DNA of 64,000 nt from Protula sp. h YS-2021. Its lineage: Eukaryota; Annelida; Polychaeta; Sabellida; Serpulidae. The stretch covers positions 25,050,927 through 25,114,926 of the forward strand of contig OX457028.1 in the NCBI GenBank assembly GCA_949752745.1, read 5' to 3'. The position numbers and the translations under genes are program-made. The notes under the pieces were generated by a model. It worked only from the letters and a program-made list of their open reading frames with translations, was not told where the DNA came from and searched no databases. This document shows, in pieces, positions 26,100 through 42,500 of the stretch (positions are counted from its first letter, which is position 1; every line of letters starts with the position of its first letter).

Positions 26100-27800
26100 T
26101 ATCCGAAATATATTTTTATAATTTATTTTTGCTTTTTATTTATAGATATCGTAATCATTTTGATATATATATATATCTCAAATCAAATAAGGGATAACAT
26201 TAACTGAAATTTAAGTGAAAAAGATCTAATGAAAAAAGTTAATCGGAGGCCGCTGAAGAAAAGGCTACACATATGCAAAGAAAACCAATATATATACTTA
26301 CAGTTGTCATTCAGATGCATCGCTGCACTTCAATTGCTCGTCAGTTCAACTGTTCTATGGTGATTTCCCACGAAAATTTGAGCCCAATGAACAAGTATTT
26401 CAAATGTATTCCGGATCGCTTTAAGTTACTCTGAATCTGTTGTCGAAGAAGACCCGAAAAGCTTTAATGAAGAAAAGTCTGGTTATAATTTGATGTATTA
26501 TGATCACAAAGCAACATAGACCTGGTTATATCTTATGCATAATGTTCTCATGCGCCACAACCAGATATACTGACGAGTGCAAATTCATTCATTTGACAGC
26601 TCTGTGTACTGTTCTTTGTGTGCTGTTCTTTGGTCTTGGTTATAGTCACGTCATCAATATTGCCGTGTGTTTCTTTGGTGTGACGAATGTTGTAAACACT
26701 GAAAACATAAACAACCTGCGCAGTGGAAAAAACAGCTGTTTGACAGCTGTTTGTTTACAACATACGTCAAGTGAAAGAAACGAGATTGTGACAGATTTTT
26801 AGTTATTTGAGGTCACGTGATGTTTACATATGCAACCTGACTGTTGATGCAAGTAGTGCTTACTATTCTGGCAGATAATCCTGTCAAGAGTTTCTCGAGA
26901 ACTCCGCGCTTTTACTAATTTTTGCCGTTAAATTATCTGATCGCCATTTTTTCTTTCCGAAAATCACTTCCAGATAAGTGTTCGAAATCACGTGACAATA
27001 AGAGGGAATATTGCGTCGTTTGGGTAAACACATTATTTGTTTTTATTAATTCATATTTGTGAATAATACAACACTACCCACAATTATTTGGAGTTTTTGA
27101 TCAGTACTGTTGACTACGTTGCCATTAACACCACGGTTTCTTATTAATTTTCGGCAAGAAGGTCAAGGTCGGTAGTTGACAGGCCCAAAAAGCTTAGTCA
27201 AATCTGTCAAAACACCTAAAACCGGAAACACGTTGGAAGCACGTTTTCAAGTGACTTGAAGTGCGAAAAAAACAGCAAGTCAATGACTTTTTTGACTTGA
27301 CAGACAGATCTGTCACAAAAGAAACACATGGTTGAATAACATGTAGTAAATAACTAAGCATTTCCGTGAATAGTACGGTCCCTATCCACATGCACCTATC
27401 CACTATGACAGGTTATCTATGTGCCAGATATCAAAGAAAACGGATTGTTAAACAGAGAAACTTCAAGCACAGATGGTTTCTGAATTAAAGAAACCACGAA
27501 GGTCGGGGTATTCTGGACGAAATAATACCCTACGAAGGAGGGTATTAATATCCACGAATATCCGCATCTAAGTGATTTCTTTCACTTATACCATGATTTT
27601 TCCAATAACACCCGTTCCGCTTCACTCCTTCCCCAGTGTGTATGAATCCAAAATTCAGATCTAGAGTAGGTTTATTGCATATCAAAAGAAATACAAGGTG
27701 TGAAAAAATAACACTCGGGACAAGTTACATGGGGTTTGCGCATGTAATTTTTCGCCATATTCCCAGAAGGTACATAGAAGTTAGTATCAAAATTTTAAGT
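26100..27800. other. Gene-free stretch
   Basis: No recognisable exon or RNA gene. Scattered GACAGCTGTTT and TCACGTGA words are present; nothing with a clear structure. Confidence 0.4.
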
Positions 27801-27821
27801 CTCAGCAGATTTGGCCTCAAA

Positions 27822-28243
27822 ATGGATGATGGGGAAAATATTTTTATAACGCAAAATAAATTTAAGGATGTTGATTTCGAAAAAGAAAACAGTGGCATAT
27901 CATTCTCGGATTTAAGAAGTTTATCAGAAACTTTGGAAGATATTAATGACAAATCTGGACCACAAACTGAAAAATTTGACAGTGACACGGATTTCCTTTT
28001 GTCTGAACTAGATTTCAACATTCTCCAGAATAATCCATTAGAACTGACTCGGTTTTCCAGATTGGATATTGAAAACGCAAGTCCCAGAGATGAATGGTTT
28101 GCCTCGCTTGATATAGAAAAATTGCCAAATTCTGCCCCGGATATGTCGAAAAATACTTATCATCCTTTGAGGATATTAGTGAATTGAACGGGTCTTCATG
28201 GGAAAATAATACACGCAAACAACAAAAGAATTTTGAGTTGTGA
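27822..28243 (+). pseudogene. Acidic hypothetical ORF with an apparent one-base frameshift
   Basis: Not recognised. From ATG 27822 a frame reads MDDGENIFITQNKF and continues acidic and Ser/Leu-rich (FSDLRSLSETLEDIND, TDFLLSELDFNIL, DEWFASLDIEKL) to a stop at 28187. Near 28140 the protein-like character jumps to another frame reading YVEKYLSSFEDISELNG and ending KQQKNFEL at 28243. Loss of one base would explain this. Either a young pseudogene, a sequence error, or a 3' exon in another frame. The composition is far from that of the surrounding repeats. Confidence 0.4.
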
Positions 28244-28433
28244 CGTCACAATCATGCTTTAATGGGTGAGGAATCATCTGTACGAGAAGATTTTAAAACA
28301 TAGTTCCACTGAAATATTAAATGTATGTATAAAAAGCCTAATTTTGCAGACTGCAATGACGCGCATCACTGACCAGCTTGGGTGAAGAATCCATGCATAT
28401 TGATTATTCAATATGTTGCAACCAATTCCTATC

Positions 28434-29400
28434 ATTGACCCAATGATATCATTGGGTCAATTTTCCTAAACGAATGATATCATTCGGTCAAGTGATTGTT
28501 TTAAATCAATCATTGATCCAAACAAGTATCACCAGAGCGAAATCTATCAGTGTAAACAAACGACTAGCTGTGCGAAATGCACCAGTGTTTACCTAAATAT
28601 AACCAAAGCTATCAGCACAACAAAATACGAAATAAACGAATAGCTCTGTTTGGAATACTGATGCGAATAAAAACTTTAACGAATGATATCAGCCGTGTGT
28701 AGTTCAGTGAGAAACACACAAGTCAATGAAATTTGATGCGAATGTTCAGTGAGAAAGCACATAAGTCAATGAAATTTGATATTTCTCATCAAACAAAGAT
28801 AATGTGTGTAAAAGAAGAGATTAAGATTCGTTTGTTAGAATGATATCATTGGCACAGGTTTCCTGGTCCAAAGCTGTCAGATTACCGTATAGTTAAAAAG
28901 ACACCACTTACATTATTTCCGCCCGTTATCAAATACTGATATCACTGGGTCAGCTGAACTGTTCATATCACGATCACTGTGTAATGTTTTATGTTTACCG
29001 TATTCTTTTAAAGACGCCACTCACAAAATTTGGCTCGAAATGAAATAATGATATCATTGGGTCAGCAATGGCTATCAACAGATGGCATCACTACATTGAA
29101 ATCTATGTAGCAGAATCATTTTAGGAGGGCGTAGGCCACTTTGCTATTAGAAAGGATTATTTAGATTCTTTTCTATTTTCTTTTCTATGTTAATATACAA
29201 ATTTATAAAGAAGAAAAAGCAAGTAAGATTGAAAACACGCATTAAAGGATGAACAGTATTTTTTTAATTTTTGTTTAAGTTTCAAATGCAACTATTCTCC
29301 TATCCCAACTCCTTAAGATTTTTTTCAAATAAAATGATACGATTCGCTCAGTTATCATTGAACCAAAGTTATCAGCACTGTGACTGAGAACATTCAACGT
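28434..29400. repeat. Array of degenerate ATGATATCATTGGGTCA palindromes
   Basis: A perfect 28-bp palindrome spans 28434-28461 around GATATC with TTGACCCAA/TTGGGTCAA arms. Partial copies recur near 28472, 28684, 28839, 28937, 29048 and 29335, interspersed with CTATCAGTGTAAACAAACGA-like words. The overall period is irregular. Confidence 0.7.
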
Positions 29401-30320
29401 TTCCTAAACAAACACCTAACAAAAACGTTTCCTAAACAACAATTTATATGTGAAGCCATGAATAAAAACATTCATATCTTTACAATTAAAATGTTATTTG
29501 GGTAGCCTTTCTTTGTGTATTTTTTTCACAGTTTCATACGAAAATAAACTGACCCAAACATGTATAACTGCTATAAATGTAAACAAACGAAACGTATCAG
29601 TATTTTTGTTTTGAACGATTCATGTACACAAACACACAAGTTTCGAGGTTGATGGGAATTGGTCACAACATCCGATGAAAAGTATACAGCACATACAAGC
29701 TCTATTTGCTTTCAACAGTATGGGTTGTTTTCTACCGACACAAATCTGATAAACATAACATTCAAACTGTCAGCGGTTACATCAACCATAACGAAACATA
29801 TGTGTCCACCTTCCGCGTCCATATCAACCGATACGAATTCGATACATACACTTTGACAAGTTGACATCAACTGAGACGATTTCATAGTACCAAGCAAAAA
29901 CACGTTGAAATCAACTCGTTAATTCCTCATGTACTTTTAGCGCGTTGCAATCAACTGTTTTTTCTAGGAGAACTGGCCTATTTTTTACACGTTATACACA
30001 AAATAATATTAAGACAATGAGATATAAACATTAAAAGTTGCCAAGTAAATAAAACTTTTGTAACAAGCAAACAAATGATTATAAAGCTGTATGCAAATTA
30101 TTTGATAAAACAATTCTCTTTTTGTCAATAGATTATATGCGATACAGATATTTCTTTGAGTGTCACACAATAACCGGGGTTAGTGTTTCACAATAATTAA
30201 AAAATTAACAACAATAACAATGCAATTTGATTGTCATTTCTTAACAAAGGATTATTTCTTTGAATTCAGGGATTAGCTAATTCAGATAAAAATACATTTT
30301 TGCTATACTTCAATTTTTCC
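29400..30320. other. Gene-free stretch with CATCAAC-rich words
   Basis: 29690-29960 repeats short words such as ACATCAACC and CCATATCAACCGATACGA, apparently a decayed tandem repeat. The rest is plain AT-rich DNA. Confidence 0.4.
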
Positions 30321-30329
30321 CAGACTAAT

Positions 30330-33260
30330 TTTATAAATATCAATATGATTGCCCTGAGGCTTTTGAGTGAGCTGTGACAGCGTGTGCTTTATATATGGGT
30401 TTCAATGACAAAATTTCAATGTCATTTTATTGCATATGAAATGCAAATAGTTTTTTTTTTAATGAGGTCCAACTAGACATGCTACAGCATAGTAAACCCT
30501 TGTTAATTCGGACTAGTTAGACTGGTTAGTTGTGACTGACATAATTTGTGCGGTTAGCAAGGTGTCCGAATTACTCAGGTTATCCCATAATGGCTAAATT
30601 TGATTTGCTTACTAAATGGACCATTATAGGCAATACAGGCCAGCGTATTCTTCCCACAGTTTTATAGGTGGTAAAGAGCCCCCGCCACTCAGTTTTCCAA
30701 TATTCTATGATGTTATCAGTTGCAACTATCACAGAATGTGTATTTTTGCCATTATTTGCAATGCATGATCAATTGCACTGAGTGAAAATTGGTGTATTGC
30801 AATCATCATGGATTACAAATACACTATCATTCCGATATTCCGACATTACCCCTTGAGCTTATTTTAATCGGATGTTCAACAGACTTTGTGCAAAAACAGG
30901 AAAAAAACTTTATTTCTCAGTTAGTATCTTCAAACCCAAAAAAGACCAGTCTCAAACATCCACGCCGAAGTGAAGATATTCAGGGCGGGCAGGTAAGTGG
31001 TGTTCAAAATGTAAGGAATGAGTAGTTCCATACCAGTTAATTTCCTAAAGGTCCTTCGATAATATTTAAATAATTATATTTCATTTCCTTACCGCCATTT
31101 CCAATTTCGATTAGTACTATCATTCAGGTAATGTTTATTACAATTGAAACGAACAAAATACACTAACTTGCACATATAACAGGCATATTTGTTGTATATC
31201 ATTCTTAGTGACATGATATAGGAGAGGCAGGATTGCACCTTTGCCTTCTGAAAATGGACGAGTTATTCATACAGCAAAACACATAACTGGAACTGAAAAA
31301 AAACTGCATCCTGTGTCAGGAATAGAAAGGTCTCCGAATTGTTCTGATTATAATATAGAAACCAATGAAAAATTAATTTTTCCGAATTGGGGAGTTGTAT
31401 TAGGCGTCGTTTTTTCGTCACATCCACACCCAGACCTCACATCTAAAGAACAACCTTGTGTTCACCATAAATATATGCAATGATAGGTCGCTTAGATAAT
31501 TGACCAAAATGAGGGCATACAATGTGGGAATTGCCGAAGCGCACATGTTTATTCTCACCTGATTTTCAAAAATATTCATTGTAATTCATTTCACATATAC
31601 CTTGTGTTATCGGATAACCCCTGGGTATATCGTCGCTCATCAGACGTCTCAACAATGTCGGTTGGTAGATGTTGCAGATTCCACAATTAACCAAAACCAG
31701 GCGTTGATCCAACTCAAAATAATTATTTTGAAAAATGAACTATTATAACCTCAGAAGTATTAATTTTATGTCAGCAACATTGTGACAAATGGATGATTTA
31801 AGTTTAGCGAATTGTTTTAAGGAGTTAGGTGGAAAGCCAAAAATGGCAAAAAAGAAGAACTATAAAATCTCAGATTAAAAAATGAACCTTTAACCTGTTT
31901 GGAAGATAAGAGCATAAATAAAGAAATAAATAAAAAGCGATGGAAGAGAGATAGCTGTCAAGCCAAATATTTTTAATTTTCGGTCAAATGTAATTAGATT
32001 GAAATATGACAAGTAAACATCTCAGCTGAGACATTTGTTGTTCAGCTCTGTTTGGTCATTTATTGTCGACATTGGAACAATCAACATTATTGCGGCTGTA
32101 CTGTGTGGGACTTTAACGTATGTGCTATATATATTGGCTCCAAATACAAAAATTTCAATGTCAATTTTTGCATATAAAATGGAAAGTACTTTCCAAAAAA
32201 TTAGAGGTTGACCAGCTAGACATGCTACTGTATGTGTCTGCCGAATTATGTGTCTGCCAAATTATCTCAGCTGTGACCGTCTAAGACTACTTTTCCGTTA
32301 CAAGATGATGAGGAAAAAGAAATACGGAAACACCTTGTCGCATCGTGCAAATCCAATTAACTATGGGAATTGAAAATCCACAACTGTAACTGAGTTTATA
32401 TTCGCATCAAAAGATTAGGTTCAGCTTTCCCGCACCGCTGCCGAACTGCCAAACAATACAGTTGCTGCCCCAAAGACCTTGCGTGTGTTTGACCATCTCA
32501 TTAGTTTGATTACTAGAACAGCTTATTTCAACAACAGTTTGAGCAATGGTAAATTATATCAAGGAAGTCTTACTTTATGCAACTTTATGATACGATATTT
32601 GCACAAGGATGGAATTGACGTGTCTACACAATTACCAGGTTTTCACGCTACTTAATAAACTTCAAATGTAAGGTCAACACACGAAGCGAGAACAAAATGA
32701 AAATAGTAAAAATGAATAAAAATTACAAAAATTCCTATCATTACCAAGATGAAATTTTACACTTTCATACTGTTCAGAGAGTTTTAAGAACCAACCATAT
32801 TGGATCTCGAACACCGCCAGTGATCTTTATCCCCAAAATAATGTAATATTTACCATGTAAATCGATTGGCGCGTTTAGAAATGCCGATATTAAAATGTAT
32901 ATTTTGACAAATGTCATACAAATAGAGCATATATGTTTAATTGTCATATATTTTGAGGAAAAGTTGAACACTGCAATTAACATGTAACAGCTAAATGTAG
33001 TATTACATTAGCTAAAGTTACCCATTGTGACATAAAAGCAATGCAGGGCACACGCAGGATGTAGATAGTTGAATGTTAAATTTGATTCATGGACTATATT
33101 GCCATGCTGGACTAAAACAGGACTAAAAGACAAAAATTTCAATGTCATTTCGGCAGAGAAAATGCGAATGAATCGTTAACAACTCAAATTTGCCAACATT
33201 AGCACACTGCAGTACATATTTGGTCCTCACAGCCCCAGCTCTGTAAGACTAGTTAGCCGG
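30330..33260 (+). repeat. Three dispersed copies of one repeat family in the same orientation
   Basis: Copies at about 30330-30560, 32040-32285 and 33040-33260 share ATTTCAATGTCA, a preceding CAAAAATTTC/CAAAATTTC block, a GACATGCTAC-type word and GACTAGTTAG/GTGTCTGCC-type words. They are diverged from each other. The first contains GTAAACCCTTGTTAATTCGGA, resembling pogo/Tigger-type termini. Intervening DNA has no gene I can support. Confidence 0.55.
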
Positions 33261-33882
33261 CCGCTGTAGCGTGACAGTGAAATTCAGCTGCAAATGCCTT
33301 GTTGGAAGCTTTTACGATTTCAGCCACTTGCGAAATAATAACAAACCAACAAGTGCTTTTACATAACTCTTTGAACCGTTACTGTTTACGAGAAATGTTT
33401 TGTAATTAAGTAGCATCAATACACCTTAGCATTTAAATAATCAAAAGCACCTTTGTGTGTTTTGGAAGAACACAAAAGAATTAATTAACACATCCAAGCT
33501 TTGTATTGTGGGTCTCGCATTGAAAACAAAGAGAAGAACCTCAAGGAGATGTACATAATGGAAGGGAAGGATTCAAACTTATGTTAAACTAACCAGTTTC
33601 AGTCACATGTTTTCGCCTAAGTATAAAAAAGCAAAGCCGTTTAACCTGACTCAGTTAACTGGCCGTGCCAAATCATTTTTAATCCAATCTCTTATTCAAA
33701 CATATACTTAAGGACATTAAAATCGCAAGAGTGAAAAAGAAAAATTACATAGCAATATGTACTGTATCTATTTTATGAAATTTTTCAAATTAACAGCGCT
33801 GTAAGTCCTTCTCTGAGCACATGATTGTTTTTCTTGGACACTAGTTGCAACTGCCGCCATTGAATAAAATGTCTTTCTCATT

Positions 33883-34771
33883 TCAAAAATTTGCCATACA
33901 AATTTGGACTTGAAGACATTTGAAATGTTTACCAACGCGTGTGGGCACCTCGCGCGTTTGTAAGGGCATTTTTCCGTTTGGCCATTGAGTGTTCGATGGG
34001 ATGGGATTCATGTCGGACGAGTAAGGCGGCCACTGTAGAATGTTAATGTTGTTGGCGCCTAACCTATCCTGACAAATAGTGGATACGTGCGGACGAGTAT
34101 TATCATGCATGAATATTGTATGAGGATTTTGGTTGAAATAAGGCACAACATCCCCTTTTAACACAGTGTTAAGGTATCGCTGAGCCGTAAGAGTGCCGTC
34201 AATTATTATGAACCGATTTCCATCCGAACTTTATCGCTCCCTACACCATTGTACTACCACCTCCAGATCTGTCCATCTCACGGACACATGCATGGTAATA
34301 TCGTTCTATTACTTGTCGGTATACGCGTTGCTATGCATCATTGCATAATATCAGGAAACGTGACTCATCGTTAAATGCAACTCGGCTCCAAATTTGACGT
34401 TTCCAAAGTCTGCCCGAGTGGTTTTGTGTCCACCGGCGCCTTATACGCTGTCTACGGTTATCCAACACAGGTCCAACATAGGTCCGTTATGGCCGAATGT
34501 TGCGCTCACGAAAACGTCGCAACAAGGTAGCCACAGCACTTTGAAATCTATTGCGGAGGTGTAGCAGTGGAATTTCACGATAACCATGCATGGTCGTTAC
34601 TCGCGGCCGGCCTGTTCTGGGGTGATAGCGTGTCTATCCGGTTTCCTCGTAGTATGTTACGAGACGAAAAACTGTTGATCTAGCAACACCAAACTGTCTT
34701 GCTATATGCGAGGCACCACCCACCAACATCCCTATAGCCTGTAACCTTTCGTTTTTGGAATGTCGCGGCAT
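33883..34771 (-). pseudogene. Dead Tc1/mariner transposase
   Basis: The minus strand starts MPRHSKNERLQAIGMLVGG with a helix-turn-helix region (HIARQFGVARSTVFRL). It continues through GRPRVTT, RTGRP-like linker, RVAFNDESRF (first catalytic Asp region), GGGSTMVWG-like block with stop, then IFMHDNTRPHVS (second Asp) and NILQWPPYSSDMNPI (third acidic region). At least five stops and a frameshift near 34150 break it. The block order is that of Tc1/mariner DDE transposases. I could not define its terminal repeats. Confidence 0.85.
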
Positions 34772-34789
34772 GGTAACCCCATTAAATAG

Positions 34790-37491
<2,702 letters not shown>

Positions 37492-37495
37492 GAAG

Positions 37496-38566
37496 ATGGT
37501 TAGTAAAAACCAAAGAAATCAACTGATTCTTCTTTGTCTGTGTTATTATGGACAGTGGCAAACAGGTTAGTGTGTTTAGTACTGTACAACTGTTTAAGTG
37601 TTATACAGGTAGAATAAAAATAAAAAAAGCAAAATACTGAGATAAAGATAAGAAGTCAATTAATTCATTTAAACTTAATAAATATAATTTTAAAATAAAA
37701 AAATCTGAAGATTTTAAGTATAGCTTTTAAGTATACGGAATTGTTCTGATGTTTAGCTAACGGTCTCGGTTGCTTTGTCTGTACTTCGGAGAACAGCAGT
37801 GAGCCTCGTTGTGAGGATACATTCAATAACACTGCAGGCTTTTATCACTATTATTGCCAAGCTGGCCGCAAGGACCGTGCCGGTAGATTCCCCGCCACGC
37901 AATGTATTAAGATGAAAGCCGAAATTGGTAATTAGATTCTTAACAATACTTTAGTTTTTTTAACATTTTGAATTTTTACTTCACCTTACAACATGACTCC
38001 TTCTGAATTGAAATAGATATCAAATTAAGTCTTACTTTACTCTCTCTGTATAGATTAGGAACGCAATAGCCATTTTGCATCAGAAAAATTTCTAGATAAA
38101 ACTCTTTATGTATGTATTTTTTAACTGAATTTGGCAGAAAAAGACTGAATTTTTGCCTACATTTGTTTATGTTTTTATTTTTGACCCTAGCCAGGAAAGG
38201 AATACTTTTAGGTAAACTGTTATTTTGAACAATATATAGATTAAGCAATCACCCGAATTTTGCACCCCAGATTGTTGCATTAAAATTGCAGAGCCTGGAA
38301 TTTATTTAACGGTGCGTGACTGCGTAGTTGATAACGGTGGAGTAAACTCGGACACAGAAATTGGTCGAATGAGCCACTGCTCTGTCAGGAAACATTACTC
38401 GACTTGGATGGTTTATAATAATCATAAAATACCTGGTTGCATCCTCAGTTGTGACACGGATGGTTGTAATATTGCTGCTGGCATGCACAATAAGTCCTGG
38501 ATTCCTTTGTTCATGGCAGTTTCTATGTTATATGTCCGTCTCAACAATCACTGCATGTACTACTGA
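37496..38566 (+). CDS. Ly6/QVR-like GPI-anchored surface protein, three exons
   Basis: Small secreted three-finger protein, probably tethered to the outer membrane by GPI. Exons: 37496-37565, 37757-37927 and 38271-38566; an alternative acceptor for exon 3 at 38292 keeps the frame. This gives 178 (or 171) residues. Exon 1 is a signal peptide ([19 protein letters not shown]). Exon 2 has the finger cysteines: [39 protein letters not shown]. Exon 3 has [19 protein letters not shown] and DTDGCN, the closing CN of the fold. It is followed by a hydrophobic tail ([13 protein letters not shown]) as in GPI signals. Phases (1,1) agree at both introns. Donors are AG/GTTAGT and TG/GTAATT. The Cys pattern fits the Ly6/uPAR and quiver/sleepless superfamily; which member is unknown. 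Tail-to-tail with the S1 protease. Confidence 0.85.
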
Positions 38567-38972
38567 AATGTGAATATATTGTGAAATGGAGCACTGCAGC
38601 TGTTTAAGCGCTTATGCCTTGTTCAATTTGATGCTAAAATTCTAGAAAGAACACAGCTGGAATGAAACATCTAACTAAGCAATTTCTTTGGTTCAGTCTT
38701 CAGTTTATATTTAAAACGTGTGCATTTTAACTACAGTCAGTAGTGACTTTGTAATTTAGATTTACTTTAATGTGCCTATTTTGTGTAAGATATTATTGTT
38801 AGATGTATAGTCATGTTATAACGTGCTTATATAGTTTAATGCAATTCTGATATGCAAAGGTATTGAAATTATCGAAGATGACAATAACCTTTACATTAAT
38901 GAGCGAGCTTGACCGTTCTCTAGAAATGTGACCAATGAACATATTTAATAGTAAATAAGGATGTCGAAGAAC

Positions 38973-38978
38973 AATAAA
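38973..38978 (+). terminator. Candidate poly(A) signal of the Ly6-type gene
   Basis: First plus-strand AATAAA after the stop codon, about 410 bp downstream. Confidence 0.4.
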
Positions 38979-39592
38979 CTTATGTTATGGTTAGATTAAC
39001 AGATCTTCTCAAATTGTTTAAAATTATGCCCTCCAAAGAATATAATTCTACTTTTGTTTGTGTGGCTATGTGTAACTATACATCTTTTGTTTTTGTGACT
39101 TCAAAGAAAATTTCTATTTCTAGGAAACTTTATCAAATGTGTTCATTGCAAAAGATGCTTACAGTTCTTCTGCAGTCGGAATTTGCAGGCCAGTTTTTCA
39201 TAAAGTTGGTCTGCAAAGGGTAAGGTTGGCAACAGTTTTCGAAAGTGATTTTTTTTATTATATCCCTTGCTTTCTGTCTATTAGAAAGCATTTTTGAGAA
39301 TTGCCAATGACACGCTCTGGTACACTTATTTTATCAAATAAATAACAACAAACTGACTTCCGATAAACCAAAGAGTACAATACGCCAGGCATCTTGGTAC
39401 GCCTCACTCATATCCCACTCAGTATCGTTTACTGTGCACAGATATGTGCCAATCAAGTAAACATTACTGTTTCCACGGAAGGAAATATTTTCATGTTTTG
39501 CTTCATTCATGAAAGTATGAAAGTAGTGTAATTGAATAAAACACAAACATATAACTTTTGTTTTATTTCACAACAATATTTATCGCATTTAT

Positions 39593-42500
39593 TTAACAAC
39601 CCCCAGAACCAGGGGCGTTGTCACAAATCCATGGCTTTAGATTATCTCCTTCTCCGGTGTTATAAATTCTGGCATAAACTGATGGGTAGGTCGTAAAACA
39701 TCCCACCACACCCCACGACGTGACGCCACGCAGCTCAGGGTTACTACTGTGATCGCACACAAGAGGGCCACCACTGTCGCCCTATAAAGACATCATCTAA
39801 ACGACTATATTTTATTGCCATATTTAAGCGTTACTGTACTCCACGAAATCCTACAATTGACCTTTTATTTCTCAGTTTGTTTTTCAAAAGTAATTATTTT
39901 GCTAAGTATTGTCCCTACCACTTCTTATAGTTCTCTGACAGTATGAGCCATATGTTTAGTTAGTGAAACAGTAGTTTCTTTGCAGCAGATTTTATAATAA
40001 TGGAAAATTCAATGTTCAATATTTAATGAACATTCAATATTCAGTGTTCGAGACTAATGTTGTTATATATTTCAATTTCAAGGGACCAGTTAAAACTTCT
40101 ATTTTAACTCATTTTTTGCAAGGTAAATGCTACACCACTTTCTAAATCCAGTCATCATCTGGCCTATATTTGCTTGTATTTACTTACATTGCATGAACCC
40201 TTGTCAAGTCCGGGGCTAGTTATACAGATGTGAACATCACTTCTAAATTCGCTTCCCCATATTGCAGCACACTCTGCATCCGGCATAATCTGCATTTCAG
40301 CTTCGTTAAGTTGATCTGTGACTGATCCACCGCCGGCTGAAACACCACAAAATTATAATATAAAAATGGAATTTTATTTGACATTAGAGCTTATTGTCCT
40401 ATCAGTTAATTATCTAGTTGGCAATTAATTTTAAAAAAGATAGGTTCTAACTAATGTACATCAGTGTGTAACAATGTGCAGTGCCATATTAAGCGTTTAA
40501 ATTTTTAAGATATTAACAGATTTGTGTAGTTTTTAAAGAAGTATTTATAACACTATATAATGGTTACGTTTCAAATGGGTTCTTTTTACAGGAATATTAC
40601 TGGATACGACTTTTCCAAATTATTAGTTGAATCAAAATACTTTGAGGTATACAACATAAACATAAGGATCTGAGTTTCAGGGCTGTCAGCCAAATGTAGG
40701 TTAAAGTGGTATAAAAGGTTTCTAGTGTAGCATATGTCTCCGCAAGCTCCGTCTTACTAGTAAATTAGTGGTAGCACAGAATGGTAAGATCAGTATCTAT
40801 TCTAAAAGATGTCCACCTACGCAATCTTAAAAATACGTGAATAATTGTATTTATTTATGACTGCAAGAAAAAGAACGGATAGATCTTTCACACCTACGTA
40901 TCTGTCACAGCAATTTCTGCCCATTTTGAACAATGGCAAGGACGAATGGCTGAGGTTCAAAAAAGCAGTATCTAATATTGAATATGCTATGATCACCTAA
41001 AAATGGCATGTAAACATCGACAAATAAACAGCATAGTAAAATCATGAGATTTGGGATTGGAGAAACTGGGGATTTCGAAGATACCAATAGGAATTATATG
41101 ACAGCACAATCTCTTAAAATGACCTACTGGTATCAACACCCCAGCCAGAGATCCAACAGTCTGAATCGCTCTGAGCGGTGTCAAGTGCTACACCTGTGCG
41201 CGCGATAGGTGATTCTGGTTGGAGAACACACACGTCATGTGGAACAAAGCCACCAGTACCGTCATCGTAATCAGGATGCTACAAAGCAGTAAATTTTATT
41301 CAGAATTTTTGTAAACAAACTTTCAACCGGAACATATATTTCATTAATTCAAATTCATACAACTTTTTGTAAAGAAAAATATTTTAATAACTTTGAAATG
41401 TAAACTATAGATCATTCCTGTCGAAACAGTACCGATGAGGTCATGCTTTATGTCAAACGTTCCCAATTATATGTTATAAATGAGCTTCAAATTTGTTAAA
41501 GTTATATACGTTTCAAATGATCAATTGGTCGTTCAAGAAGTCATTCTGCCTATTGCAACTTCTTTTAATACCATCATTTTATTTGAAAGACAGTTATTTG
41601 CTCTGATGAGATCTTTAAAATAAAATTTTTAATATCAGAACAGAAATTTTGTAGCATAGAAATAATCGAGCATGCTTTGTATGAAAATAACATCCTCTGT
41701 AAATAATTCCTCTTTGTTATTGTATACTAGATGTTACATTTGAAAGCAAAATATAGTTTTGTCATTTTAATGACAGTGGATATATCGTGTTTCATCAGAA
41801 AGGATGATTTATGTTACTTCTGTGTCAAAAGAGCATACAGAAAAGCGTTTCACAAGCCGATTACTGTTCTTGTAGTTTTAGTTGTTGTACTTGCTTTTCC
41901 AAAATGAACATATGCTATAAGTGGCCAGAGTAAATATTAATAAAAATGAGACAAAAGTATCCAGTTGTTACAATGGACAGACATCGAGTTTTGGGTGTAT
42001 GTGGCATCCTAAAGGTCTTTTCTCCAACGCTTTGTAAGAGTGTCGGGGATACAACCAAATACAATCTCATCATTTTAATTGCGCAACAAAAATGGCGTCA
42101 TGTCTTTTGGAAAATGTGATTATTTCAATATAGGAATGTGATATAACTCCTACTTTTGGAAATAAGATTTGATAAGTATACATTTTAACACACGGAATGA
42201 TCCAAGGGGAGGGGTATTTTGATCGAGGGGCGACCATTGTATCTAAGGAATTTTCCGATGTCTAAACAATGACCTTTCCTTCGACGTTTATCCAATGTCA
42301 GGGGAAGACAATTTTCGTCTTTTACACACCACCAAATCTCCAAGTTGAACCGACGTCTGGTCAGTTGTGAAACGTCGTATGTTTACTGGGAATGGCTCTT
42401 CTTTGAAATAAAAGAATGATCGCTATATATAATTATTACCTCAGTTAAGGGATGGGTTTATTTTTACACGTTGTCATTCCAAAACCAATCAGTGATATTT

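Noticed and set aside
28434..29060. CRISPR-like spaced palindromes
   Set aside because: Eukaryotic context, uneven spacing, diverged repeats and no cas genes.
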